A stretch of 44,302 nucleotides of DNA from Amanita rubescens (lineage: Eukaryota > Basidiomycota > Agaricomycetes > Agaricales > Amanitaceae), in the NCBI GenBank assembly GCA_015039365.1, contig WION01000436.1, positions 1 to 44,302 on the forward strand, written 5' to 3'. Below are positions 32,100 to 41,657 of this stretch, piece by piece; positions within the stretch are counted from its first letter, which is position 1; each line of letters opens with the position of its first letter. Under the pieces are notes generated by a model. It saw only the letters and a list, made by a program, of their open reading frames with translations. It did no database searches and was not told where the DNA came from. The position numbers and the translations under genes are program-made.

Positions 32100-33162
32100 A
32101 TGGCTTCTACTGATGTCTCCGTCGAGCCCGACATCTACCGCCCCCGCACCCTCTCCGCTGCCCCCAGTGTCGTTTCCATAGCTCCCGGAACTATCCGTCC
32201 ATCCATGTTCCAACGAAATCCAGGGCCTTCCATCTCCGCACGCACTTCTTTCACCCGCGTGGGTCCAGACGACGAGGAAGGCCCCTTGTTTCCTGCACGA
32301 CCTGCAACAGCATCTGCTGCAATAGCTGCGCCCCAGCTCCAGCTCCTCCGGCCTCGGTTATTTGACCTCCAATCGGCTGGAAGCGTATCTTCCTTTCCAA
32401 GTGACGCCGATGGGAGTGAACCACAGCCAGGACCCGATTCAGATCCACCACCACCTCAAGAGACAATGGCCGAACAGATGGCATCTTCATCTGGTATATC
32501 ACCATCATCGTCGCCGCATCAATCACAACCCAGCGCAGTCCCTCAAACGCCGCAGACATTCATCACTTTTCTCCTGGTGACGGGTAGGAGGCGTACCATG
32601 TCGTTTGAGCCAGGAACTACGATAGGGCGTGTCAAGGAGCTTGTGTGGAACACTTGGCCCGAAGGTTCGTGTGCTCACTTGTCTTGTACAGCCGCATATA
32701 ACGACCTTGGTGATAGATAACGAATGGAAGAGTGAACGACCACCTGCACCGTCATACCTACGACTTCTCTATCTAGGAAAAATGCTGCAAGATGACGATA
32801 CACTAACGAGTACGTTCCGCACCGCGCTGGACGCGTGCCATGTCTTGGATGGAATTTGACAAATTTCATCAACAGAGCTCAAACTCCCCGCATCTAACAC
32901 CACTTCACCCCAAGGAACCATTGTCCATCTTTCCATACGTCCATACGCTCCCACAGGTGAAACAGAAGGCCTGAATAAGAAACGCAGATTACCGAGAAGA
33001 CTAAGCGGAGACGGTGAGTACGACTTCATTCACTCGCTTGCGGGGTCGGACACTCGCGCCCCTTCATATGACAGCCGAAGTGATGTCATGGAGCCTTCTC
33101 TGACAGATAGTTTCACAGAAACATCAGACTCTTCCGGATGCTGTGGATGCATCATTTGCTGA
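32100..33162 (+). CDS. UBL3/MUB-like membrane-anchored ubiquitin-fold protein
   Basis: Four exons (introns 32665-32716, 32810-32875, 33014-33106) give about 300 residues. The first roughly 155 residues are low-complexity, rich in Ser, Pro, Ala and Gln (MASTDVSVEPDIYRPRTLSA onward). They are followed by a ubiquitin fold: FITFLLVTGRRRTMSFEPGT, IGRVKELVWNTWPED, RPPAPSYLRLLYLGKMLQDD, DTLT and then TIVHLSIRPYAP, the consensus of UBL3/MUB proteins. The protein ends GCCGCIIC, with C-I-I-C forming a prenylation-type CaaX box and neighbouring Cys available for palmitoylation. UBL3/MUB proteins sit on the plasma membrane and recruit ubiquitin-conjugating enzymes or sort proteins into vesicles; here this is by homology. 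The start at 32100 was chosen because it lies just after the TATA-like region, though the frame is open further upstream. No frame break. Confidence 0.8.
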
Positions 33163-34747
33163 GCCGTTGCAGAACAACGACTGGACGTTCAACTTTCTCA
33201 CACTACCAAGCGCTTCGATTTACCCCTTTACTCCTACCCGGGTCCCAGTTCCTGCTCAACCTCGATGAAAACATATCGTCTCCACACGTCTTCAACCCTG
33301 TTACAGTCTGCGGGCAGAGCGACTATGAATCAACATGTTCTTCAGCACACTGATTACCTTCACTCACCCACATTCCATATCTGCTATCGCGCCCCTGCAT
33401 ACCTTCCATCAACGCCGGATCTGTCCGGGAGGGCACAGTTGACAGATTAGCCTAGCGTTTAGGCACTTTTTCTGGAGCTCCTTTCGGTGAAATTGGCGTG
33501 TCGAACAAAACCCGAGCCCCGCAGAACCTCCGTTTTATTTATTATCGACTTTCCAACAAGCTTGTCAGCATGCCGTAATGCCAAGTGATCGTGCTGATTT
33601 CATAATGCTGGGATGTGACTTTTTTTAATTTATAATTGACTGTTACTATAGTTAACTGACCGACCCCCTGACTTCCTATCTCTTGCCCTGGCCGTTGTTG
33701 TATGTGCTATGTTATGTTATGCTTACTCTCTACGCCCTACCATACTCTGTAATTCCACCACACAATTTTCCTCGCCACTTGCATATATCTTATGGCTCCT
33801 CTTTTTCCTCGGTTTATAAAGGGAATTAGTGATGCGGCTAGCTAGGCCATTCCATCTTCCGATTATTAGCGTGCTTGGGAAGGTGCACGCGTACTAGTAA
33901 TAGCCAATCCCTCGTGGTCTTGCTCGTTTATTGCCAGTTACGCGTCGGACCGGGGTTCCTGAGAGTTTTATTTAGCTTCGTTATACTTGTACATTATTCT
34001 ATAAAGCGTGTCTTTGAGCGCGTCTTTGACAATACTTAGCTCCGAGTCGGACTGGCCGGTTTCAGATTATATACTAGTTCTAAGGTTGCAGGTGGGCGAG
34101 CTTCGGTATTACTGTCGTCCTTGAGACGTCCAAGTTGAGCGTGCCAATGCTAACACCTGAGTCGGACCGGACGTTCACGGGTGATACCAGCCCCAAGGTT
34201 GCAGGCGAGACAAAGTGAAAGAACACGAATGGGAAAGGACGTAAAGTGTTTCCAGAAGCCTGAGTGAATTCAGACCAGCGTGAGATGATAGGCGGCTATT
34301 AATAGCATTAGCACTACTTGTGTATCATATGTCTTGGTCACGTTCAAACTTCAGGTTGAACAGAGTCTGGCGTGCAAGCTTTTGGTGGGAAGTACGTCTC
34401 TGTTTGGAACGGCCAGTGGGTAGGTCACGCATTATCCGTGGATGTAAGCGTGGACTTGCGAGCCGCAGTCCGACGCGTGCCAGTCGCTGATGGATTTATA
34501 ACCCAGCCTTCAAAGTTCAGGTGCAATTTTAGACGGCCCTGACAAGTGTATCTGAGAGCCTGTGTCTGCATCGAAATGAGCGTTCCATCAAGGTTCTGAG
34601 GTAGATGGGAAGAGGTGAAAGTTTGCGCTGTGCTGTTCACGATGACTGATGGAAGCGGAAAAAGGATCACCGAAAAGGCCGATGGCGCCCTGAAAGCCCG
34701 AAACTCTATGGAAACCATCAGAGTTCATCATCTCCCTTCTCCCAACA
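33163..34747. other. Intergenic stretch with short diverged repeats
   Basis: No gene recognised. Between about 34030 and 34220 two related segments repeat: each has a GAGTCGGAC(T/C)GG element followed about 40 bp later by AAGGTTGCAGG(T/C)G; a related GTCGGACCGGGGTTC lies near 33945. From about 34371 to 34440 a segment recurs at 37330-37397. Confidence 0.5.
34371..34440 (+). repeat. Diverged direct repeat, copy 1 (upstream of metacaspase)
   Basis: Shares GTTTGGAACGGC, GGTCACG and TTATCCG in the same order and nearly the same spacing with 37330-37397, in the same orientation. About three quarters of positions agree by eye. It and the second copy bracket the metacaspase gene and the minisatellite. 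Confidence 0.5.
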
Positions 34748-36195
34748 ATGCCTCGACGCAAATCCCTCCTCATTGGAATCAACTACTTCAACTCTTCAAC
34801 CGAGTTAGCAGGATGCATCAACGACGTAGAGAATGGTCAGTTTTCGTCAACTGATCTTATCGATTTAGTCCTCAACCTTCGCAGTCCGTCAATATCTCAT
34901 TAATGACAAGGGCTTTCCCCATGATCCTTCCAGGTAAGCCAATTCTTCTCCAGAAAGTCTACAAAACATCCCCACTTAGTCTCCATTAGCATGGTCGTTC
35001 TCACCGATGACCGCCCTGAACCGCACTATCAGCCAACCGGGCAAAACATGCTTTCAGCCTTCCACTGGCTGGTGTCAAATAATAACCCAGGAGATTCCCT
35101 CTTTCTTCACTACAGTGGCCATGGTGAGTGTTGGTTATATGTTTAAAAAACTGCTGAACAGTCTCGTGTGCGCTCACAGGTGGACAAGTCCAAGATCCTG
35201 ACGGCGATCGCGAAAGCGGATTAGACGATACTATCTGCCCTGTTGATTTTGAAAAACACGGTCAGATAACGAGCGACACGTTGCATAGGGTTCTCGTCTC
35301 ACCGCTCGCCCCTGGCGTTCGGCTTCACCGTCATTTTTGATTGCTGCCACTGTTGTTTTTCCCATTTTAATCACAATTTCCCGTGCTGACATGGCCCTTT
35401 TTTCAGCGGGGACCGCCATAGAATTACCATTTGTTTATCGATCTAACGAAGATGGGCAAAGTGAGTAGAAATATATCATTCAGCAATGCTTATTTTTCTA
35501 CGGTTACTTTCCCCACCTAGTTGGACTTGTGGACAATATCAAAAAAGGCGTTAAGCTTGCCGTCGCCGCACGAGCACTCATCCAAGGTGGATTCTCCATG
35601 CAAAAGGTTGACGAAGTAAAACAGTTGATTTCAAGCGCGAATTCCTTTTTCAAGGGGTTATCGCATCACAAACAACCCGAGGGCTTGGGTGAGGAGACGT
35701 TTGTTGAGGATTGGAGATCGGAAGGCAAAGATGTTTGGATGTTCTCAGGTAGGCGGTCATTCCTGACATGATCTTCCAAAATTGTTTACTGGATATCTTC
35801 AATATAGGTTGTAGGTACGTTTGAGCCGTTTGATATTAATACAATGTGTAATATACTGATTATACCTTAGGGATGACCAGACTTCGGCAGATACTAGTAT
35901 CGCCAACGAACCGACAGGTACTCGATATATTATTTGCGTTGCTCTCGTTCCTAATCAAACCACCTTTTCTCGCCATAGGCGCCATGAGCTGGGCATTCAT
36001 CAATACGATGAGGGAATTTCCAGGACAGTCCTATGTGGAGATCTTGAGGCGTACGCGTGTACTTCTCTCCCAGGAATATGATCAGATACCTCAACTTTCG
36101 GTATGTCTTCTTCTATTCTATCACTCTGTTTTTCTCTGATCTATCCACATCAGGTCGGTGCAGAGTTCGATCTAAACCAGCCTGTCGCTTTCTGA
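34748..36195 (+). CDS. Metacaspase (caspase-like cysteine peptidase, Arg/Lys-specific)
   Basis: A clan CD C14 peptidase without the usual Pro/Gln-rich prodomain: the start MPRRKSLLIGINYF at 34748 enters the fold directly. Exons then read GCINDVENVRQYL, MVVLTDDRPEPHYQPTGQNM and SLFLHYSGHGGQ, with the catalytic His in HYSGHG. The next is SGLDDTICPVDFEKHGQITS, and then FDCCHSGTAIELPFVYR, with the catalytic Cys in DCCHSG. The C-terminal part gives MFSGCRDDQTSADTSIA and AMSWAFINTMREFPGQSY, ending FDLNQPVAF. About eight introns of 45-70 bp. One extra base near 35326, between GVRL and TVIFDCCHSG, shifts the frame just before the catalytic Cys. If real it would remove the active site, but all downstream exons remain well conserved. 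Fungal metacaspases act in protein quality control, ageing and cell death. Confidence 0.82.
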
Positions 36196-36579
36196 GACAA
36201 TATGTGGTACCTACGGAATATACAGTCGAAGTTGGTGTTTTCCTGTGTAACAGTAGTTGTACTTTTACAGGAATGATATATATTCCCACTGTCAATATAT
36301 AGTGATGTACGAGGACAACGTACTCGAGTTCAGAGGATCTGCCTAAATGTCTGATGGGTAGCGCGCTTAGGCTTTCGCCACTGACACATTACAGGACCTT
36401 GGGAAAGGTTTTGGCGGTTCGCGTGCCTCCCACGAGCATAGTAAGCTGGTAGTAACGTCGAGCCTGCGCACAACTTGGTACTTACTAAGCAGCGAGTCGA
36501 CGGTCGACGCCTCACCTCGTCCTGTCTCTCGGATCCCCCCAACTCGCACACCCACCTAGGCATGCAAAGACCCTTGGGG

Positions 36580-37120
36580 CGCGACGGTGTGCGAATACCA
36601 CAGCTAGGTGGGGATCAATGGTGTTGGAAAACTGGAGGTGGGTGGTGCAAGAATACCATAGCTGGGTGGGCCATCAATGGTACTGGAAAACCACATCTGA
36701 GTGGGAACACGACGGTGCGAGAATACCATAACCGGGTGCGGAAGTCAATGGTGCTGGAAAACTGCTGGTGAATGGGGGCGCAATGGTGCGAGAATACTAC
36801 AACTGGGTTGGGGATCAATGGTTCTGGAAAACTGCAGGCGGGTGAGGGCGCTCTGGTACTGGAAAACTGCAGGTGGGTGGGGCCGAAATGGTGCGAAAAC
36901 ACCACAGCCGGGTGGGTGAAAATGGTGCGAGAAAACCACAACTGGATGTGGTGCGCGATGTTGCGAAAAAGCTGCAAGTGGGTGGGGTGCGATGGTGCGA
37001 GAACACCACAACTGGGTGCGGAATTGATAGTGCTGGAAAACCACAGACGGGCGGGGCTACATCACAGGCGGGTAGTGGGCGCGATGGTGACGGGAAGCCA
37101 CAGGTGGATTACGAAAACTA
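36580..37120 (+). repeat. G-rich minisatellite
   Basis: Roughly 15 diverged head-to-tail units of about 35 bp. The core is like AATGGTGCGAGAAAACCACA followed by a G-rich spacer (CTGGGTGGGG or GCAGGTGGGTGGGG). The plus strand is strongly G-rich and the minus strand C-rich. Frames through it on both strands are open because the unit contains few stops, so the long ORFs here are repeat artefacts. It starts about 390 bp after the metacaspase stop. Confidence 0.85.
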
Positions 37121-37329
37121 TAGCGGGGCGGGGCGGGGGCGGGGCGGTAGAACTACGGCTGGTCGAGTCCGAGGAAACCACATGTTAGCGAGGCAGAGAT
37201 AGTGCCAGAAGACCTGTGGTAGTATCCTGGTGCCCTGGTGTCCAAATACTAAGCGCCAGACGAAAAACTGACCGCTGCGCAGCCAGTGAAAGGATCGCGG
37301 TGTTATATGATTATGGGAGGCACGACCGT

Positions 37330-37397
37330 GCGTGCCAACATTTGGCGTGAAGTGCGTTACCGTTTGGAACGGCTGGGAGGTCACGGGTTATCCGCAA
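37330..37397 (+). repeat. Diverged direct repeat, copy 2
   Basis: Partner of 34371-34440 (shared GTTTGGAACGGC, GGTCACG and TTATCCG). It lies between the minisatellite and the end of the HNH-domain gene. Confidence 0.5.
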
Positions 37398-37565
37398 TTG
37401 GTCGACCCCTTCGCATCGGCAAGCTCCCGCATCAAGTGTGTTGGAATCAACGTAATGAAATACTACCTTTACACTCGTACCCTTCGTTTTCTACTTCAAG
37501 TTCTCATTTTCTCCCGGTCGACATGTCCGTTGATTATCCCTGCACATCGCTGTACGGAAAATGAC

Positions 37566-38909
37566 CTAATTTGTCCCGGGACCCTCTATTGATTGTAACC
37601 ACGTCTTGACACCTTCGTTGCGAGCAAGACTCGAAGCATGTGCATCTTCTGGCTTTAGCTTGTCCACCCTCGAAGACTGCATCCACAGCGCGCTCACGCC
37701 CTCCATCAAATCAGCGAAGCGCCTTACTTTCTGGGGAATGCTTGACGTTTTGTCTTTGCTACGTAGAGCGTAACGTCCAGATCCAGATTGTCCTGTTTTT
37801 TGATTGCCCATTTGTGCATCGACATGACTTAGTCCACTACCATCCATCGAATCATCATCGTCGTCATCTTGATCGTCACCATCGTCATCTTGATCGTCAT
37901 CGTCGCCATAATGAACATTTTCTCGGACATATTTGATAAAGGGTTTTGGACCCCAAGCGTTGAGAGCTGCTGCTGCATAGAAGAGATCGACAACGATAGC
38001 AGGCGGCCATTCGCTGGTGTCTTGTGGCTGCCGCGCATCAGAGTTGTGGCCAGCCCAAGCGGTGATCACAGGGCCAAGCTGACGTTCGTTGACGAAATGG
38101 TGCAACGTAAGACGACTGGCTGGGCTCTCTTGATCTTGATCTTCCGACTCGTAGGGAATATCATCGACATCTAAAGCAAAGTTAGGAGTCTATGAGATAC
38201 TTGAGTTTCAGAATAGCCCTGGATGGAAATAACAGCAGACCTTCAGGAACGCAATTTTACCAAATCCAAACGGTCGATGGAGTAGGTTACTTAGCAGAAG
38301 TCCATTCCGAATGTCGTTAATGTCGTTAATGTCATTGACGGAATCATCTGTTCCACTTCGGTTACGGACGACGTTCGAGATGTACTTGATTAAGTGAGAC
38401 AGTTGCCATAGAAGACTTGTAAAGACGCACGTTACTTCCCTTCTCATGGGGGATAATATGGCACCCAACGCAATTTGAAACTGGCTCATCCGTTATCACG
38501 CAGGTCCCGTCTCGCTCAATCACCTTTGTCCTAAAATCGTTTCTGCGGGTAGTCAATTGTGAAGCATTCGATGTTCTGTCGTCCATTACATCTGCATCGA
38601 CAAGGCAAGCTTCACCTGAAAAGGTTAACAACGTTAGCGAGGTTTTATTGTACGCAAATCCACCTTACCCTCTGATATAAAAAAGTATGCATTGGGCTCT
38701 ATCTCTGCTGTGTAATCGTCGATCTCTGGGCCATCTTCCGATGTGGAGAGGTAGCCTTCTCGTCCGTAGATTGCAAACCCTAGAAATCGCAGCCATTTGA
38801 GAGGGTTAATTGCAAAGGTGCAGCATTTATTAAGTGGGATCGACAGGGCAAGCTTGGGTCCATCGTCTAAAGACAGCCATAACTTGACGTTGCGCGGGGT
38901 TCTAGACAT
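37566..38909 (-). CDS. HNH-endonuclease-like domain protein
   Basis: Four exons give an uninterrupted protein of about 390 residues. The N-terminal segment (MSRTPRNVKLWLSLDD, WLRFLGFAIYGREGYLST) is followed, after an intron near 38635-38688, by RRNDFRTKVIERDGTCVITD. Next comes CVGCHIIPHEKGSN, a typical HNH core with Cys and His ligands. After another intron come DIRNGLLLSNLLHRPFG and KIAFLKTPNFALDVDDIP. This arrangement (RDG.C..T, AHIIPH-like motif, RNG(I/L)LL, LH..FG, FALD) is shared by a large agaricomycete family of HNH_2-like proteins, often multicopy. The second half holds the segment HHFVNERQLGP and a long Asp-rich run (DDDDQDDDGDDQDDDDDD), and ends DAHASSLARNEGVKTWL. A microduplication reads NDINDINDI. 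Nuclease activity is inferred from the fold; the metal-binding residues look intact. Start at 38909. Confidence 0.8.
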
Positions 38910-39188
38910 GGAACAAAACGCGGGCTATGTATTGACGACGCGGGGCAGGACGCGAGTGACAGGACGTTCGTAACGGACGTACTGACGCGCTTAGTAATAG
39001 CATAGCCACCTCAAATGTGTCCGATCGCCTCTCCCCCGATGTTCTTCGTTAATTGCGCTCGTTCTTCTGTCATCTACGCTACAAAACGGCAGGATTAAGG
39101 TCCACTGGACCGTGAGATGGGTGACTGAGGATGGGACGCGGGGGCAAATGACTGGTCGGATATGAAGTACTCATCAGCTTCGTAACTG

Positions 39189-39533
39189 CTACGTGTCAAT
39201 GTCATACATGAATATTGAATGCATGGCCGGGACCGTAAACGAGAGGCCCGGTAGCTCGCTCCAGTGCATAATGCCTACTTGACTGCCCCACGCCACTCTC
39301 ACCGCCGATTGTGATATTAGATGAACATACGCGTACACACCAAGTATTATTCTGAGCGTTTCGAATAGAGCTGGGAATCGGCGGGATCCGTAATAGTATA
39401 TTTCTCCTTGTTTTCGTGAGATTTTAAACAGTTCGGCGATTTCCGAGGCGAGATCTCTCCAGCTTGGCCGTGCATCAAAACGTGCAAATGCAGTTGGGGC
39501 GTTGGCCTTCTTGAGTTTGACAACGAAAGGCAT
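39189..39533 (-). CDS. Hypothetical ORF with a PB1/ubiquitin-like looking start
   Basis: MPFVVKLKKANAPTAFARFD followed by ARPSWRDLASEIAELFKI resembles the first strand, second strand and helix of a PB1 or ubiquitin-like fold. After SRKQ the frame runs on into hydrophobic sequence (RIILGVYAYVHLISQSAVRV) to a stop at 39189, which could instead be an unspliced intron. It is divergent from galactokinase, with a telomere-like motif between them. Unnamed. Confidence 0.4.
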   Translation of the reverse strand: MPFVVKLKKANAPTAFARFDARPSWRDLASEIAELFKISRKQGEIYYYGSRRFPALFETLRIILGVYAYVHLISQSAVRVAWGSQVGIMHWSELPGLSFTVPAMHSIFMYDIDT

Positions 39534-39570
39534 GTTGGGTCGACAATCAACTGCACAAACACAGTACTAA

Positions 39571-39588
39571 GTAGGGTTAGGGTTAGGG
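39571..39588 (+). promoter_or_regulatory. Interstitial telomere-type repeat (telobox) in a divergent promoter
   Basis: GTAGGGTTAGGGTTAGGGCG: nearly three perfect TTAGGG units in the roughly 100 bp between the divergent starts at 39533 (-) and 39632 (+). TTAGGG is the telomere unit of most filamentous fungi. Short internal copies near start sites often bind Myb-type telobox factors (Tbf1/Rap1-like). Alternatively it is a scar of telomere-repeat insertion at break repair. Confidence 0.55.
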
Positions 39589-39631
39589 CGAAGTTCCAGC
39601 CTAGCCTTAGTAAGCAAGATAGGGCACTCAG

Positions 39632-41577
39632 ATGGCAGCCGAACGACCGGTACCAGTGTATACGGACTCGAAAGAGCTCTATAGCAACCTAGGAACCTCA
39701 CTCGACCACATTACACGATGGGACAACTTGACGAAAGAATTCGAAAAGAGATTTGGTAAGAAACCGGCCTACATCGCACGAGCCCCTGGACGAGTAAAGT
39801 AAGTGCCAGATTCTAACCTGACCATCATTAATTTTGATTCCCAGTCTCATCGGTTCGTCTCACCAGATTGTAAAGATCGTGGTTAACTCCTATTTCAGGT
39901 GAACACATCGACTATTCATTGTTCGGTGTCCTACCAGCTGCCATTGAACGAGACATTCTCATCGCCTGCGCTCCTCGAGATATCGTCGCACTACCCCTGG
40001 CACACCGAACTAGAGACCCACCACTCACCCTGGACACGTCATCGCAGAAAACCTAGACGCAAAATACCCACGTCAGGTATTCGCACCGGCGCCCAAGCAC
40101 GTCGAACCGCTCGACGTCGGGGAGGACCTCGTTAGAGTGCAGGGGTGGGGTCTCGACATCAACACGAGAGAGTTGAGATGGGAGAGTTACGTCAAAGCAG
40201 GGATATTACGTTCGTGTTGTCTTTTTTTGGGCCTCCGATCTAACCTTGATGTTCAGGGCGTTCTGGATCATTCCTTCCCTCCCGGAACACATGAACATCC
40301 CGTACCCTGTTGATCTGTTAGTCACTGGAACCGTTCCGGCAGGATCTGGTCTTTCATCCAGCGCTGCTATGGTCGTGGCCAGCAGCTTGGCATTTCTCGC
40401 TGTCAATGGCAAAGTTGGTCTTTTATTTTCAACGCCGATCGCTTTCTGATTCTTTCAATGGTAGCTCGATCATCACGTACCTGGTTTCGCAAGTCCAATT
40501 CGCAAACTGTCCAAGGGCGAGTTGGTCCGAATGGCAATGGAGAACGAGAAACGTGTAGGAGTCAACAGCGGAGGGTGAGTCCCCGACACCCGTCCCTAGT
40601 GTGACATCGTGTTAACCCAGACTCGACAGCATGGACCAAGCTGCATCCGTCATCTCCGACCCCTCTTCCGCACTCTACATCTCTTTCTACCCCACCCTAG
40701 CTGCCTTCCCAGTCCCTCTACCTCCCTAAATCCGTCTTTGTCTGCGCCAACTCCCTCGTCATCTCCGACAAAGCCGTCACCGCCTAAACACCGCTACAAC
40801 CTCCGCGTCGTCGAAACACTCGTCGGTGCCCGAATCCTCGCAAAGGAACTTGGAATCCCAATCACCGATGCGGAAAGAATCACGTTCAGAGAAGTCGTAG
40901 GCCGGTTCGCAGGCGAAGAGGACGAAACCGGCGAATTGAGCATCGAGGAACTCCAAGAAGCTCTCGAAACCGTCATCACAAAACTCGATGTCCTAAAACC
41001 CCACCGAGACGGCGGACTAACGATGGAAGAAATGATCAACATGTCGGGACTTGATCAACCCGTATTCGACGACGTCTACCTCTCCTGGGTCGACATCGAA
41101 GCGACGCACTTTCAACTTTACAACCGAGCAAAACACGTCCTCTCTGAATCCCTACGCGTACTCCAATTTCGAAAAATCTGTTTGGACGCTTTTACTTGCC
41201 CGGAGACAGGCTCCTGGCGTCCTGGAATCTCTCGGAAATCTAATGAACGACTCGCAAAGGAGTTGCTCGTCCCTGTTCGACTGTTCTTGTCCGGAACTGG
41301 ATACACTCGTTTCTTTGTCTATCCAAGCGGGTGCGTTTGGGAGTAGGCTGACGGGTGCGGGGTGGGGAGGGTGTACTGTTTCTCTCGTTGCGGAAGACAA
41401 GGTGGAAGAGTTTATTGAGAAAGTGAGCAAGACGTACGAACCATATAGGGGGTTGGGAGGCGAAGAGTTGAATCAGGTCATTTTTGCGACTAAACCGAGT
41501 AGTGGGGCTTGTGGTACGTGACTGTCTCGTGTGGGTATTCGGAAACTGATATTTCTGCAGTGTACAAGTTTCCTTGA
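39632..41577 (+). CDS. GAL1: Galactokinase (GHMP kinase), several frame breaks as written
   Basis: Phosphorylates galactose with ATP in the Leloir pathway (cytosol). The start MAAERPVPVYTDSKELY at 39632 leads to IARAPGRVN, and through two short introns to LIGEHIDYSLFGVLPAAIE, the galactokinase signature. The GHMP ATP loop is VTGTVPAGSGLSSSAAMVVA; next are LVRMAMENEKRVGVNSGGLD and SMDQAASVISD. The rest includes HRYNLRVVETLVGARILAKE and SWVDIEATHFQLYNRAKHVL, and motif 3 GAGWGGCTVSLV. A last intron at about 41514-41560 leads to VYKFP and the stop at 41577. Frame breaks of one base lie near 40013-40035, 40203, 40272-40287, 40735, 40785 and 41175-41200. Between them the protein is well conserved without stops. 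It converges on Argonaute 80 bp away. Identity firm; integrity in doubt. Confidence 0.85.
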
Positions 41578-41657
41578 TATAGCATACATCTCAAATTGAT
41601 ATAGTAGTACAACAACATTTTTTGGCTTTTATCGTCCAAGAAAATACCAAGATTCGC
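41578..41657. terminator. Shared 3' region of the convergent galactokinase and Argonaute genes
   Basis: Only 80 bp separate the two stop codons, so the 3' ends of the two transcripts almost certainly overlap. AT-rich elements (TTGATATAGCATA, AAATTGATATAGTAG) could serve as poly(A) positioning signals on the plus strand. Overlapping convergent tails can give double-stranded RNA. No experimental poly(A) signal can be assigned from sequence. Confidence 0.4.

Noticed and set aside
36330..37200. Long overlapping ORFs on both strands downstream of the metacaspase (for example 36615-36977 minus, 36772-37188 plus)
   Set aside because: They run through the minisatellite; the repeat unit lacks stops in several frames, so these are artefacts.
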